DNA from: an uncultured Cellvibrio sp. | GTDB lineage: Bacteria; Pseudomonadota; Gammaproteobacteria; Pseudomonadales; Cellvibrionaceae | Assembly (NCBI GenBank): GCA_946482385.1 | Contig: CAMLRI010000179.1 | Coordinates: 1 to 5,583 of the forward strand | Direction: 5' to 3' | Length of the DNA stretch: 5,583 nt | Shown: piece by piece, positions 1 through 5,583 of the stretch | Numbering within the stretch: the stretch's first letter is position 1 | Layout: each line of letters starts with the position of its first letter | The notes under the pieces: model-generated | Database searches by the model: none | What the model was told of the DNA's origin: nothing | Seen by the model: the letters and a program-made list of their open reading frames with translations, nothing else | Position numbers and translations under genes: made by a program

Positions 1-1366
1 GATAGGGGCCGGATTGAACTTCAACAATTTCCAGCGGGATTTTCCCCGGGTTGCTTAAGCGATGCTTAACTCCAACCGGGATATAAGTGGATTCATTTTC
101 CGACAGCAACATGGTTTCATCATCGCGCTGCACCAAGGCTGTCCCCTTAACTACTATCCAGTGTTCCGCGCGATGGTGGTGCAACTGCAGTGACAGGGTT
201 CCGCCCGGCTTAACCCGGATGCGATTCACCTGATAGCGCTCACCGTTATCCACCACATCGTAACAACCCCAGGGGCGATATATTTCCCGATGCTGCAAAT
301 GCTCGGTGCGCTTTAGTTTTTCGATCTGCCCTATCAGTGTCTTCACTTGTTGCGCCTGGGACTTGTGCGCCACCATCACCGCATCAGGGGTATTGATGAT
401 CATCAAATTATCAACACCCAGGGTGGCGACCAACTTGTCCTGGGAAAACACCAACGTATTGGTGGAGCCAACATCCAGGCTATCGCCGATAAAACTGTTG
501 CCCGCCTCGTCTTTATCCGACAGTTCCCAATAGGATTTCCAATCCCCCACATCACTCCATCCCGCATTCAGGGGAACGCAAACTACATTATGGCTCTTCT
601 CCATAAGCGCATAATCGATGGAGATATTAGGAGCCTGAGAAAAAGACTCGCTATCCACCCGAATAAAATCCAGGTCGCGCACCGACCAAGTCTTGGCCTG
701 CTCAGCCGCCACCACCACATCAGAGCTCTGCTCATTCAGCTCGCGCAAAAACACATCGGCCGCAAACACAAACATCCCGCTGTTCCAGTAATAGCAACCT
801 GCCGCCAAATAGGCCTCTGCCGTAGGCAAATTCGGTTTTTCGACAAACTCAATAACCGGACGATAGGCGCAGCCAGCAATTTCCGGATCGCGGGTTTTAA
901 TATAACCGTAACCAGTTTCAGGATGGGTAGGCGTCACCCCAAAGGTCACCAGATGCCCCTTGCGCGCAGCCTCAATAGCCTGCATCACAGCACCTTGAAA
1001 TGCTGCTACATCGCGAATCATATGATCCGCTGACAGCACCAATAAAATCGCACCCGGCTCACGCTCCTGCGCATAGATAGCAGCCAACGCCAATGCAGGC
1101 GCCGTATTGCGCCCTACCGGCTCAAGAATTATCTGCGCATCACCCATGGCAATTTCATGTAGCTGTTCGGCCACCATAAAGCGGTGCTCTTGGTTACACA
1201 CCACTATGGGCGATGCCAAATCCGGCAACCCAGACAAACGCAACACAGTTTGTTGCAACATGGTGTGAGCACCAAACAGTTTCAACAACTGCTTGGGATA
1301 ATGCTGACGCGAAAGCGGCCACAAACGCGTGCCCGAACCTCCAGCAAGAACAACAGGAATTATCAT
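1..1366 (-). CDS. manC: ManC: bifunctional mannose-1-phosphate guanylyltransferase / mannose-6-phosphate isomerase (3' end outside window)
   Basis: This cytoplasmic enzyme makes GDP-mannose from mannose-1-phosphate and GTP. Its C-terminal type II isomerase domain interconverts fructose-6-phosphate and mannose-6-phosphate. The frame is open from the ATG to the window edge (455 residues). Family members are usually about 470-480 residues, so only a short C-terminal tail is missing. The nucleotidyltransferase domain shows GGSGTRLWP (residues 9-17), then Lys25, RNTAP (86-90), LSADH (111-115), the FVEKP signature (174-178) and WSDVGDW (270-276). The cupin domain begins near YRPWG (363-367) and has HHHRAEHW (396-403), with His435 as a further likely metal-site residue. 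The start is supported by GAGG and AAAGG just upstream. It lies 52 bases after galU with no terminator and is probably co-transcribed with manB and galU. Symbols cpsB and algA are used for the same family; which polymer it serves cannot be told here. Confidence 0.96.
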   Translation of the reverse strand, partial: MIIPVVLAGGSGTRLWPLSRQHYPKQLLKLFGAHTMLQQTVLRLSGLPDLASPIVVCNQEHRFMVAEQLHEIAMGDAQIILEPVGRNTAPALALAAIYAQEREPGAILLVLSADHMIRDVAAFQGAVMQAIEAARKGHLVTFGVTPTHPETGYGYIKTRDPEIAGCAYRPVIEFVEKPNLPTAEAYLAAGCYYWNSGMFVFAADVFLRELNEQSSDVVVAAEQAKTWSVRDLDFIRVDSESFSQAPNISIDYALMEKSHNVVCVPLNAGWSDVGDWKSYWELSDKDEAGNSFIGDSLDVGSTNTLVFSQDKLVATLGVDNLMIINTPDAVMVAHKSQAQQVKTLIGQIEKLKRTEHLQHREIYRPWGCYDVVDNGERYQVNRIRVKPGGTLSLQLHHHRAEHWIVVKGTALVQRDDETMLLSENESTYIPVGVKHRLSNPGKIPLEIVEVQSGPY

Positions 1367-1418
1367 GATCCTTTACCTCACACCAAGCTGAACAGATTAA
1401 ACATTGCAACCACAAGTA

Positions 1419-2306
1419 TTAAACCTGGGTTTTAAGAAAAGCCATAAAATCCTTGCCCACTTCCGGGTGGCGCTCGGCATAGGTCACTATGGCCTTGAGA
1501 TAACCCATTTTGGAACCGCAATCATGGCTGCGACCCACCAATTGATAGGCCTCTATAGTTTCCTGCTCCAAAAGTGCATCAAGCGCGTCAGTTAATTGAA
1601 TTTCCCCGCCTGCGCCAGGCATGGTTTTAGCCAACAGGTTCCAAGTAGTTTTGGACAACACATAACGCCCTACAATCGCCATATTGGATGGCGCCTCATC
1701 TACCGGAGGTTTCTCCACCATGGCCTTCACCGGTGCCGTCTCACCAGCAGCAATCACAACACCCGAGCAATCCACCACCCCGTATTTATCCACCTGCTCA
1801 TGGGGCACTTCTTCCACCAAAATCTGGCTATGACCACTGGCCTCGAAGCGTCTCACCATTCCAGCCAAGTTATCCTGCTTCAAATTGCACTCAGCGTTAT
1901 CAATCAACACATCTGGCAAAAGCACCGCAAAAGGCTCATCGCCCACCACCGGGCGGGCACACAAAATGGCGTGCCCCAAACCTTTGGCCTCTGCCTGACG
2001 CACAGAAATAACCGTCAACCCCGGGGGAGTAATAGAGCGCACTTCTGCCAACAAGGAGCGCTTCAAACGCGCCTCCAATTGAGCTTCAAGCTCAAAGCTG
2101 GTATCAAAGTGGTTTTCGATGGCATTTTTACTGGCATGAGTAACCAGCACAATTTCTTTGATGCCTGCAGCAGCCGCCTCTTCAATCACGTACTGGATTA
2201 ATGGTTTGTCCACCACCGGCAACATTTCTTTGGGGATAGCCTTGGTAGCAGGCAACATACGCGTCCCCAAACCCGCAACTGGAATTACCGCCTTTTTAAT
2301 CTGCAT
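1419..2306 (-). CDS. galU: GalU: UTP-glucose-1-phosphate uridylyltransferase
   Basis: GalU makes UDP-glucose and pyrophosphate from UTP and glucose-1-phosphate in the cytoplasm. UDP-glucose is the precursor of UDP-galactose, UDP-glucuronate, lipopolysaccharide core sugars and many exopolysaccharides. The 295-residue protein is complete and of normal length (E. coli GalU is about 302). Visible motifs are the nucleotide-binding loop GLGTRMLP (residues 12-19) with [10 protein letters not shown] (21-30), LLPDVLID (129-136, with Asp132 the probable Mg-binding residue), VEKP (197-200, Lys199), GGEIQLTD (233-240) and the HDCGSKMGY stretch near 261-269. No expected motif is missing. The ATG is preceded by AAGGAAA at good spacing. 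It starts 24 bases after the manB stop and ends 52 bases before manC, so the three genes look like one transcript. The product could be called GtaB or GalF by name transfer, but the intact active-site motifs favour a working GalU. Confidence 0.96.
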   Translation of the reverse strand: MQIKKAVIPVAGLGTRMLPATKAIPKEMLPVVDKPLIQYVIEEAAAAGIKEIVLVTHASKNAIENHFDTSFELEAQLEARLKRSLLAEVRSITPPGLTVISVRQAEAKGLGHAILCARPVVGDEPFAVLLPDVLIDNAECNLKQDNLAGMVRRFEASGHSQILVEEVPHEQVDKYGVVDCSGVVIAAGETAPVKAMVEKPPVDEAPSNMAIVGRYVLSKTTWNLLAKTMPGAGGEIQLTDALDALLEQETIEAYQLVGRSHDCGSKMGYLKAIVTYAERHPEVGKDFMAFLKTQV

Positions 2307-2330
2307 AAGTGTTTCCTTGGAAAAAAGTAA

Positions 2331-3680
2331 TTAACTTCTAAGTAGATGAAGAACCTCGGCGGTTTTTTCATTCACCAGCGCGAGATTACCGCGAGACTCC
2401 ACATTCAGCCTGACAACCGGCTCAGTGTTAGACATTCTTAAATTAAAACGCCAGTCTGCAAATTCCAGACTAATACCATCCGTTTTATCAACCACCAAAG
2501 CCTCGGCCTGATAGCGATCCAACACCTTTTGAATGGCCAATTTGGCATCTGCCACATGGCTGTTAATTTCACCCGGCGAAGGAAATTTGGCGATTCTATC
2601 TTCCAACAAGGAGGACAAGGGTTGATTTTTGCGGCTGAGTAATTCAGCCACCAGCAACCAGGGAATCATGCCGCTGTCGCAATAAAAGAAATCGCGAAAA
2701 TAATGGTGGGCACTCATTTCACCACCATAAACCGCATCCTCTTCACGCATACGTTCTTTAATAAATGCGTGGCCAGTTTTAGATTGCACCGCCACCCCAC
2801 CCGCAGCGGTAACCACATCCTGGGTATTCCAAGTCAAACGCGGATCGTGAATAATTTTAGCGCCCGGATTTTTCAGCAAAAACGCTTCCGCCAGCAAACC
2901 AACAATGTAATAGCCTTCCGTGAATTCACCGCGCTCATCGAACAGAAAGCAGCGATCAAAATCGCCATCCCAAGCAATACCCATATCAGCCTTGTGGGCT
3001 TTTACCGCATCACTGGTTGAAGAGCGATTTTCAACCAATAGAGGATTGGGAATACCGTTGGGAAAAGTACCATCAGGCTGATGGTTAATTTTGATAAACT
3101 CGAACGGCAGGTATTTTTCGATAGCATCAATAACATGCCCCGCAGCACCATTCCCCGCATTAACCACCAGCTTCAAGGGTTTTAATTGGCTGACATCCAC
3201 ATAGCGCAGCAAATGTTGTACATAAGCATCCAAAGTGGACACTTCGCTGTAGCTACCGCGCGCACCCACCGCCACACCAAATTGATTTTCCTCAGCCAAG
3301 CGTTTGATTTCATGCAGTCCGGAATCGCCACTAATAGGTTGGGAACCTGCACGCACCAACTTCATGCCATTGTAATCAATAGGGTTATGGCTAGCGGTTA
3401 TTTCTATGCCGCCATCGGCTTGCAGGTGGCTGGTGGCAAAATAAATTTCCTCTGTGCCAACCATGCCTATATCAATAACATTAACACCTTCATCGCGCAG
3501 ACCATTGCTCAAGGCAGTTTTGAGCGCAGCGCTGGTCAAACGCACATCACCGCCCACCACCACATTGGCTGGCCGCAAAAAACGCGCAAAAGCGCGACCA
3601 ATACGATAAACAATATCTTCATTTAGCTCGTCGCCAAGTTTGCCGCGAATATCGTAGGCTTTGAAACAAGAGAGATTCAT
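2331..3680 (-). CDS. manB: ManB/CpsG-type phosphomannomutase
   Basis: This alpha-D-phosphohexomutase converts mannose-6-phosphate to mannose-1-phosphate, the step just before ManC, through a phosphoserine intermediate. From the ATG at 3680 it is 449 residues, and E. coli CpsG is about 456. All four domains of the superfamily are visible: the N-terminal FKAYDIRG (residues 6-13), the catalytic loop TASHNP (95-100, with Ser97 as the phosphorylated serine), the Mg loop DGDFDR (238-243, Asp238/240/242), the sugar-recognition loop GEMSAHH (320-326) and the C-terminal phosphate-binding [10 protein letters not shown] (415-424). The close fit to CpsG along its whole length favours phosphomannomutase over the dual-specificity AlgC type; phosphoglucomutase side activity cannot be excluded. 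A longer form from TTG at 3692 is possible but less likely, because GGAA at 3687-3690 is the evident ribosome site and overlaps that TTG. It is probably the first gene of the manB-galU-manC operon. Confidence 0.95.
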   Translation of the reverse strand: MNLSCFKAYDIRGKLGDELNEDIVYRIGRAFARFLRPANVVVGGDVRLTSAALKTALSNGLRDEGVNVIDIGMVGTEEIYFATSHLQADGGIEITASHNPIDYNGMKLVRAGSQPISGDSGLHEIKRLAEENQFGVAVGARGSYSEVSTLDAYVQHLLRYVDVSQLKPLKLVVNAGNGAAGHVIDAIEKYLPFEFIKINHQPDGTFPNGIPNPLLVENRSSTSDAVKAHKADMGIAWDGDFDRCFLFDERGEFTEGYYIVGLLAEAFLLKNPGAKIIHDPRLTWNTQDVVTAAGGVAVQSKTGHAFIKERMREEDAVYGGEMSAHHYFRDFFYCDSGMIPWLLVAELLSRKNQPLSSLLEDRIAKFPSPGEINSHVADAKLAIQKVLDRYQAEALVVDKTDGISLEFADWRFNLRMSNTEPVVRLNVESRGNLALVNEKTAEVLHLLRS

Positions 3681-3686
3681 ACCGGG

Positions 3687-3690
3687 TTCC
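3687..3690 (-). promoter_or_regulatory. Shine-Dalgarno GGAA that decides the manB start
   Basis: GGAA lies 6 nt upstream of the ATG at 3680, a normal spacing. The alternative in-frame TTG (3690-3692) overlaps this GGAA and so could not use it. The ATG also gives the N-terminus expected for the family, with the CFKAYDIRG block five residues in. Confidence 0.7.
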
Positions 3691-3710
3691 AATGATTTAA
3701 ATTATCAGGA

Positions 3711-3729
3711 CACAGCGACAAAGGCTGTG
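3711..3729 (-). other. Second manB leader hairpin
   Basis: CACAGC (3724-3729) and GCUGUG (3711-3716) form a perfect six-pair stem with a 7-nt loop in the minus transcript. It lies about 30 nt before the manB start. No U-tract follows, so it is not an intrinsic terminator. It could be a leader structure or a chance match. Confidence 0.35.
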
Positions 3730-3784
3730 CATCAGGGCGTTTGTTGGACCGATGTTGGTTTTTTTTGCGAGCTTGATTATGTGC

Positions 3785-3800
3785 GCCTCCCGCAGGAGAC
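3785..3800 (-). other. manB leader hairpin with UNCG-type tetraloop
   Basis: In the minus-strand RNA, GUCUCC and GGAGGC pair (six pairs, one of them G-U) around the loop UGCG, closed by C-G. C(UNCG)G loops are known to be unusually stable. The 3' arm contains GGAGG, but no ATG, GTG or TTG follows at a useful distance, so it does not look like a ribosome site for a leader peptide. No U-tract follows, so it is not a terminator. Confidence 0.5.
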
Positions 3801-3827
3801 TTATCAATTTATTGCTGCACGCTAGCC

Positions 3828-3857
3828 TATATACAGATTTTTACTGTTTGGTGTCAC
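3828..3857 (-). promoter_or_regulatory. Candidate sigma-70 promoter for manB-galU-manC
   Basis: A -35-like GTGACA (3852-3857, five of six matches to TTGACA) is followed by an 18-nt A-rich spacer and a -10-like TATATA (3828-3833, four of six matches to TATAAT). The start site would fall near 3821, giving a leader of about 140 nt before the manB ATG. This is the best promoter match I find by eye in the gap; a start within cmk or read-through from cmk remains possible. Confidence 0.45.
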
Positions 3858-3884
3858 TTGATCTGCGCAACCGAGCGCAATGAC

Positions 3885-4559
3885 CTATGCATTCACTATC
3901 GCCAGCATGGCAGCGAACACCTGCTCGATATTCATGTGAGTGCTGTCAATAACATGCGCATCCTCAGCGGGCTTGAGTGGCGATGCGCTACGGTTGCTGT
4001 CCCGCTCATCCCGTTCACGAATATCCCTCACCACATCATCCCAATTGGCAGCCATACCTTTGGCGACCAGCTGCTTACAGCGGCGATCAGCACGCGCTTC
4101 GGCACTAGCCGTTAGGAAGATTTTTTTTGCCGCCGCAGGAAATACCGTGGTGCCCATATCGCGACCATCGGCCACCAAGCCAGGAGCAAGGGCAAAGGCA
4201 CGCTGGCGCTCCAGTAATGCAGCACGCACTGGCGGATAAGCTGCCACTTGCGAAGCTGCCATACCCACTGCCTCGGAGCGAATTGCATTAGTGACATCCA
4301 GTGCACAAAGTAGAATTTTTGTTGCAGCCCCATCAACGACAAAACGAACATCCAGATTGGCCGCCACCTCTGCCAAGGCGGCTTGATCCTGCAAATTCAC
4401 TTGCTGATTAATCGCCGCCAAAGCGACCAAACGATATAGGGCCCCGCTATCGAGCAGGTGATAACCCAAATGCTGCGCCAACATTTGGCTCAGCGTGCCT
4501 TTGCCAGACCCACTAGGGCCGTCAATAGTAATAACCTGGGGGGAGCTGCTGAGCGTCAC
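3885..4559 (-). CDS. cmk: Cmk: cytidylate kinase
   Basis: Cytidylate kinase transfers phosphate from ATP to CMP or dCMP in the cytoplasm, recycling CMP from nucleic acid and lipid turnover and from CMP-sugar use. The product is 224 residues, the normal size (E. coli about 227). It has the P-loop GPSGSGKGT (residues 14-22), LDSGALYR (36-43), [10 protein letters not shown] (103-112), DGRDMGT (131-137) and the arginine-rich lid [10 protein letters not shown] (181-190). The usual Gly-x-Asp-Val turn near residues 84-89 reads CALDV, a mild deviation outside the catalytic motifs. The start is GTG with GGGAA 6 nt upstream. Residues 145-146 are encoded inside an A8 run (4121-4128), a possible slippage site. 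A terminator lies 15 nt before the start, leaving no room for a promoter between them. cmk is normally followed by rpsA in gammaproteobacteria; here manB follows instead. Confidence 0.95.
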   Translation of the reverse strand: MTLSSSPQVITIDGPSGSGKGTLSQMLAQHLGYHLLDSGALYRLVALAAINQQVNLQDQAALAEVAANLDVRFVVDGAATKILLCALDVTNAIRSEAVGMAASQVAAYPPVRAALLERQRAFALAPGLVADGRDMGTTVFPAAAKKIFLTASAEARADRRCKQLVAKGMAANWDDVVRDIRERDERDSNRSASPLKPAEDAHVIDSTHMNIEQVFAAMLAIVNA

Positions 4560-4616
4560 AATAAATTCCCGTGCAAAAAATGCTGTGTATGGATGTTTAA
4601 CACAGCATCACAATAA
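4552..4616. repeat. 13-bp direct repeat flanking the pyrF-cmk terminator
   Basis: Copies at 4552-4564 and 4604-4616 match at 12 of 13 positions (AGC-R-TCACAATAA on the plus strand), and the last nine bases are identical. They are 52 bp apart. The downstream copy in the transcript contains the GTG start of cmk; the upstream copy begins 6 bases after the pyrF stop codon and overlaps the terminator stem. Origin is unknown: local duplication, a tandem binding site, or the footprint of a small insertion. Confidence 0.6.
4575..4608 (-). terminator. Intrinsic terminator between pyrF and cmk
   Basis: ATGCTGTGT (4600-4608) and ACACAGCAT (4580-4588) form a perfect 9-bp stem around an 11-nt loop, followed in the minus direction by five further U residues (4575-4579). 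It begins 13 bases after the pyrF stop codon and its U-tract ends 15 bases before the cmk GTG. The stem is only moderately G+C rich, so termination may be partial, which would let cmk be read from upstream. Confidence 0.75.
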
Positions 4617-4621
4617 TTAAT

Positions 4622-5323
4622 CTAGCCAATGGACTGCAAAATATGATGGCAGGCGGCAAGCGGGTCAGCCGCTTGGGTAATGGGGCGCCCTATTACCAAA
4701 TAACTACTACCCTGCTCCAGGGCCTCGCGCGGTGTCAATGTGCGGCGCTGATCATCCGCCGGTGAATCAGCCAAGCGAATACCCGGGGTAACCAAACAAA
4801 ATTCCGCACCATAGCGGTCGCGCATCAGCGATGCTTCACGCGCAGAGCAAACAATACCATCCAAGCCCGCCTTATGGCTCAAATCCGCCAAGAGCGCCAC
4901 CTGCTCTTCAGGGGTTCGGTTAATACCTACACCCTGCAGGTCGGCCTGCTCCATGCTGGTCAACACGGTGACGCCAATCAACAGTGGGCGCGCGCCTGTG
5001 CGGGCATCCAGTAGTTCGCGTGCAGCCGCCAACATACGCATACCACCAGAAGCATGGACATTAACCATCCACACCCCTAATTCAGCAGCTGCTTTTACGG
5101 CCTTGGCGGTAGTATTGGGAATATCGTGGAATTTAAGATCGAGAAATACCTCGAAACCCAGCTTCATCAGGGATTCGACCACCGCGGGGCCGCAAGCGGT
5201 AAACAGCTCTTTGCCAACTTTCAGACGACAATCACGCGGAGATAGGCGCTGTGCCATGGCCACACAATCGGCCAGATTGTCATAATCCATGGCCACAATA
5301 ATCCGGGAACCAGAAGCCTGCAT
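4622..5323 (-). CDS. pyrF: PyrF: orotidine 5'-phosphate decarboxylase
   Basis: PyrF decarboxylates OMP to UMP, the last step of de novo pyrimidine synthesis, as a cytoplasmic dimeric TIM barrel without cofactors. The 233-residue protein is complete and of family I length. Its catalytic set is intact: Asp13, Lys35 in RLKVGKE, and the Asp62-Lys64-Asp67 array in [11 protein letters not shown] (61-71). Phosphate and base-binding stretches MVNVHASGG (86-94), VTPGIR (178-183) and IGRPIT (211-216) are present. The ATG has GAGG 6 nt upstream. The gene sits alone between two terminators (5342-5368 and 4575-4608). The gap upstream is too short for a promoter after the terminator, so it must be expressed by read-through or from a promoter overlapping the terminator. 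In E. coli pyrF lies after the yciS-yciM genes; here a comEA-type gene is upstream and cmk downstream. Confidence 0.97.
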   Translation of the reverse strand: MQASGSRIIVAMDYDNLADCVAMAQRLSPRDCRLKVGKELFTACGPAVVESLMKLGFEVFLDLKFHDIPNTTAKAVKAAAELGVWMVNVHASGGMRMLAAARELLDARTGARPLLIGVTVLTSMEQADLQGVGINRTPEEQVALLADLSHKAGLDGIVCSAREASLMRDRYGAEFCLVTPGIRLADSPADDQRRTLTPREALEQGSSYLVIGRPITQAADPLAACHHILQSIG

Positions 5324-5341
5324 AGATTGCCTCGTATCAAT

Positions 5342-5368
5342 AAAAAAGGCCCGGGGTTAGCGGGCCTT
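5342..5368 (-). terminator. Intrinsic terminator after the comEA-type gene, abutting pyrF
   Basis: AAGGCCCG (5361-5368) and CGGGCCTT (5346-5353) form a perfect 8-bp, G+C-rich stem with a 7-nt loop. A run of six U residues spans 5342-5347, the first two pairing in the stem. It starts 46 bases past the comEA-type stop codon and its U-tract ends 18 bases before the pyrF ATG. Stem strength and U-tract make it the most convincing terminator in the window. Confidence 0.88.
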
Positions 5369-5370
5369 CT

Positions 5371-5379
5371 ATTAAAGCA
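5371..5379 (-). promoter_or_regulatory. Weak extended -10 candidate for pyrF
   Basis: TGCTTTAAT reads as an extended -10 (TG, one base, then TTTAAT, five of six matches to TATAAT). The mismatch is at the normally most conserved A, and no good -35 lies 16-18 bases upstream. A start here would fall near 5364, inside the 5' arm of the terminator stem, so the transcript would lack the full terminator and the upstream arm of the inverted repeat. Offered mainly because no room for a promoter exists after the terminator. Confidence 0.25.
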
Positions 5380-5414
5380 AAATTCACCTGGCTACGCAGC
5401 AATCTTTTGCCTGG

Positions 5415-5583
5415 CTAAATGCTGATCTTATCGCGGTTAGCCTCCAAGGTTGCCTCGCCAATACCCTTAACGTCCATCAACTGCTCGATGGTTTTGAACT
5501 TGCCATTGGCAGCACGCCAAGCCACTATCGCCTCGGCCTTTTTAACCCCAATTCCCTTAAGCTGGGTCAACGCCGCCACATCC
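5415..5583 (-). CDS. comEA: ComEA-family helix-hairpin-helix protein (C-terminal part; 5' end outside window)
   Basis: Only the last 55 residues and a TAG stop are in the window. They form the double helix-hairpin-helix DNA-binding module of ComEA-type proteins: the first hairpin LKGIGVKKAEAIVAWR, then NGKFKTIEQL, then the second hairpin VKGIGEATLEANRDKI, with the protein ending three residues later. In competence systems ComEA is a periplasmic double-stranded-DNA receptor that helps pull DNA through the outer membrane. Short gammaproteobacterial members typically have a signal peptide followed by this domain, starting with a VNINTA-like motif that would lie just outside the window. Whether a signal peptide exists cannot be seen, so competence function is inferred from the family. 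Its transcript should end at the terminator at 5342-5368. The symbol is by family; such short proteins are often annotated only as helix-hairpin-helix proteins. Confidence 0.85.
   Translation of the reverse strand, partial: DVAALTQLKGIGVKKAEAIVAWRAANGKFKTIEQLMDVKGIGEATLEANRDKISI

Larger units (their letters stand above)
3681..3884. other. cmk-manB intergenic region (manB operon promoter and leader)
   Basis: This is the largest gene-free stretch in the window. In the minus direction, just after the cmk stop, it has a small G+C hairpin (TGCGC/GCGCA at 3875-3879 and 3864-3868) with no U-tract, so it is not a convincing terminator. Next come a candidate promoter (3828-3857), a leader hairpin with a UNCG-type loop (3785-3800), an A8 run (3759-3766), a second leader hairpin (3711-3729), an A+T-rich near-palindrome (3693-3707) and the manB ribosome site. 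I see no tRNA, no known riboswitch consensus and no convincing small ORF with its own ribosome site. Confidence 0.6.
5324..5405. repeat. Imperfect inverted repeat enclosing the comEA terminator and covering the pyrF ribosome site
   Basis: The arms at 5324-5336 and 5393-5405 are inverted copies matching at 11 of 13 positions (AGATTGC-nn-CGTA). In the minus-strand RNA the first mismatch is a U-G wobble and the second G-A, so 12 of 13 positions can pair. The distal arm contains the GAGG Shine-Dalgarno of pyrF (5330-5333) and ends right before the ATG. The terminator hairpin lies inside the enclosed segment. If formed, this outer stem would mask the pyrF ribosome site on transcripts that come through from comEA. 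Confidence 0.65.

Noticed and set aside
347..1033. Plus-strand open frame of about 228 codons opposite manC
   Set aside because: It lies entirely antisense to a well-supported ManC and its translation has no recognisable domain; it reflects codon bias of the minus-strand gene.
1596..2201. Plus-strand open frame of about 201 codons opposite galU
   Set aside because: Antisense to an intact GalU with all motifs; composition is rich in His, Gln and Ser as expected from a shadow frame, with no family resemblance.
3186..3626. Plus-strand open frame of about 146 codons opposite manB
   Set aside because: Antisense to the intact phosphomannomutase and without recognisable protein features.
3681..3692. 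Longer manB start at a TTG four codons upstream
   Set aside because: The TTG overlaps the GGAA ribosome site and adds residues absent from the family; the ATG at 3680 fits better.
3759..3766. T8 run on the plus strand as a plus-strand terminator
   Set aside because: No stable hairpin directly precedes it on the plus strand and there is no plus-strand gene to terminate.
3864..3879. G+C hairpin just after the cmk stop as the cmk terminator
   Set aside because: The stem is only five pairs and no U-tract follows, so cmk transcription may well continue into the manB leader.
5387..5417. 8-bp direct repeat CCTGGCTA at 5387-5394 and 5410-5417
   Set aside because: Short and overlapping the end of the comEA-type gene and the inverted-repeat arm; could be chance and explains nothing further.

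Overview
The window is ordinary bacterial chromosome, read entirely from the minus strand. It holds four complete genes and two cut by the window edges. From right to left, in the direction of transcription, they are the end of a ComEA-type helix-hairpin-helix protein gene, pyrF, cmk, manB (cpsG type), galU and manC. The proteins look gammaproteobacterial. PyrF, Cmk and ManB follow the E. coli proteins almost motif for motif. The mixed base composition (about half G+C by eye) and the ComEA/PyrF/Cmk set would fit a Pseudomonadales/Cellvibrio-like organism, but this is an impression from protein sequence and not a proven assignment. I see no mobile element, CRISPR array, tRNA or rRNA gene.

Left part (1-3680): manB, galU and manC follow one another with gaps of 24 and 52 bases and no terminator between them, so they probably form one operon. 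ManB makes mannose-1-phosphate. ManC makes GDP-mannose and, through its C-terminal cupin domain, also interconverts fructose-6-phosphate and mannose-6-phosphate. GalU makes UDP-glucose. Together they form a sugar-nucleotide supply module for exopolysaccharide, O-antigen or glycan synthesis. The polymer itself is not encoded here.

Middle (3681-3884): a 204-base gap carries a plausible sigma-70 promoter for the manB operon and a leader of about 140 nt. The leader has two hairpins, one capped by a UNCG-type tetraloop.

Right part (3885-5583): cmk and pyrF belong to pyrimidine nucleotide metabolism, and each is preceded by an intrinsic terminator whose U-tract ends only about 15-18 nt before the start codon. 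The comEA-pyrF gap is the most interesting part of the window. A 13-nt imperfect inverted repeat (11 of 13 identical) encloses the terminator hairpin, and its distal arm covers the pyrF Shine-Dalgarno. A weak extended -10 inside the enclosed segment could start a transcript that lacks both the terminator and the masking arm. The pyrF-cmk terminator is flanked by a 13-bp direct repeat (12 of 13 identical), one copy of which spans the cmk start codon. PyrF ultimately feeds UTP, the substrate of GalU, so the window has a loose common theme of nucleotide and nucleotide-sugar supply. That link is inferred from gene order.
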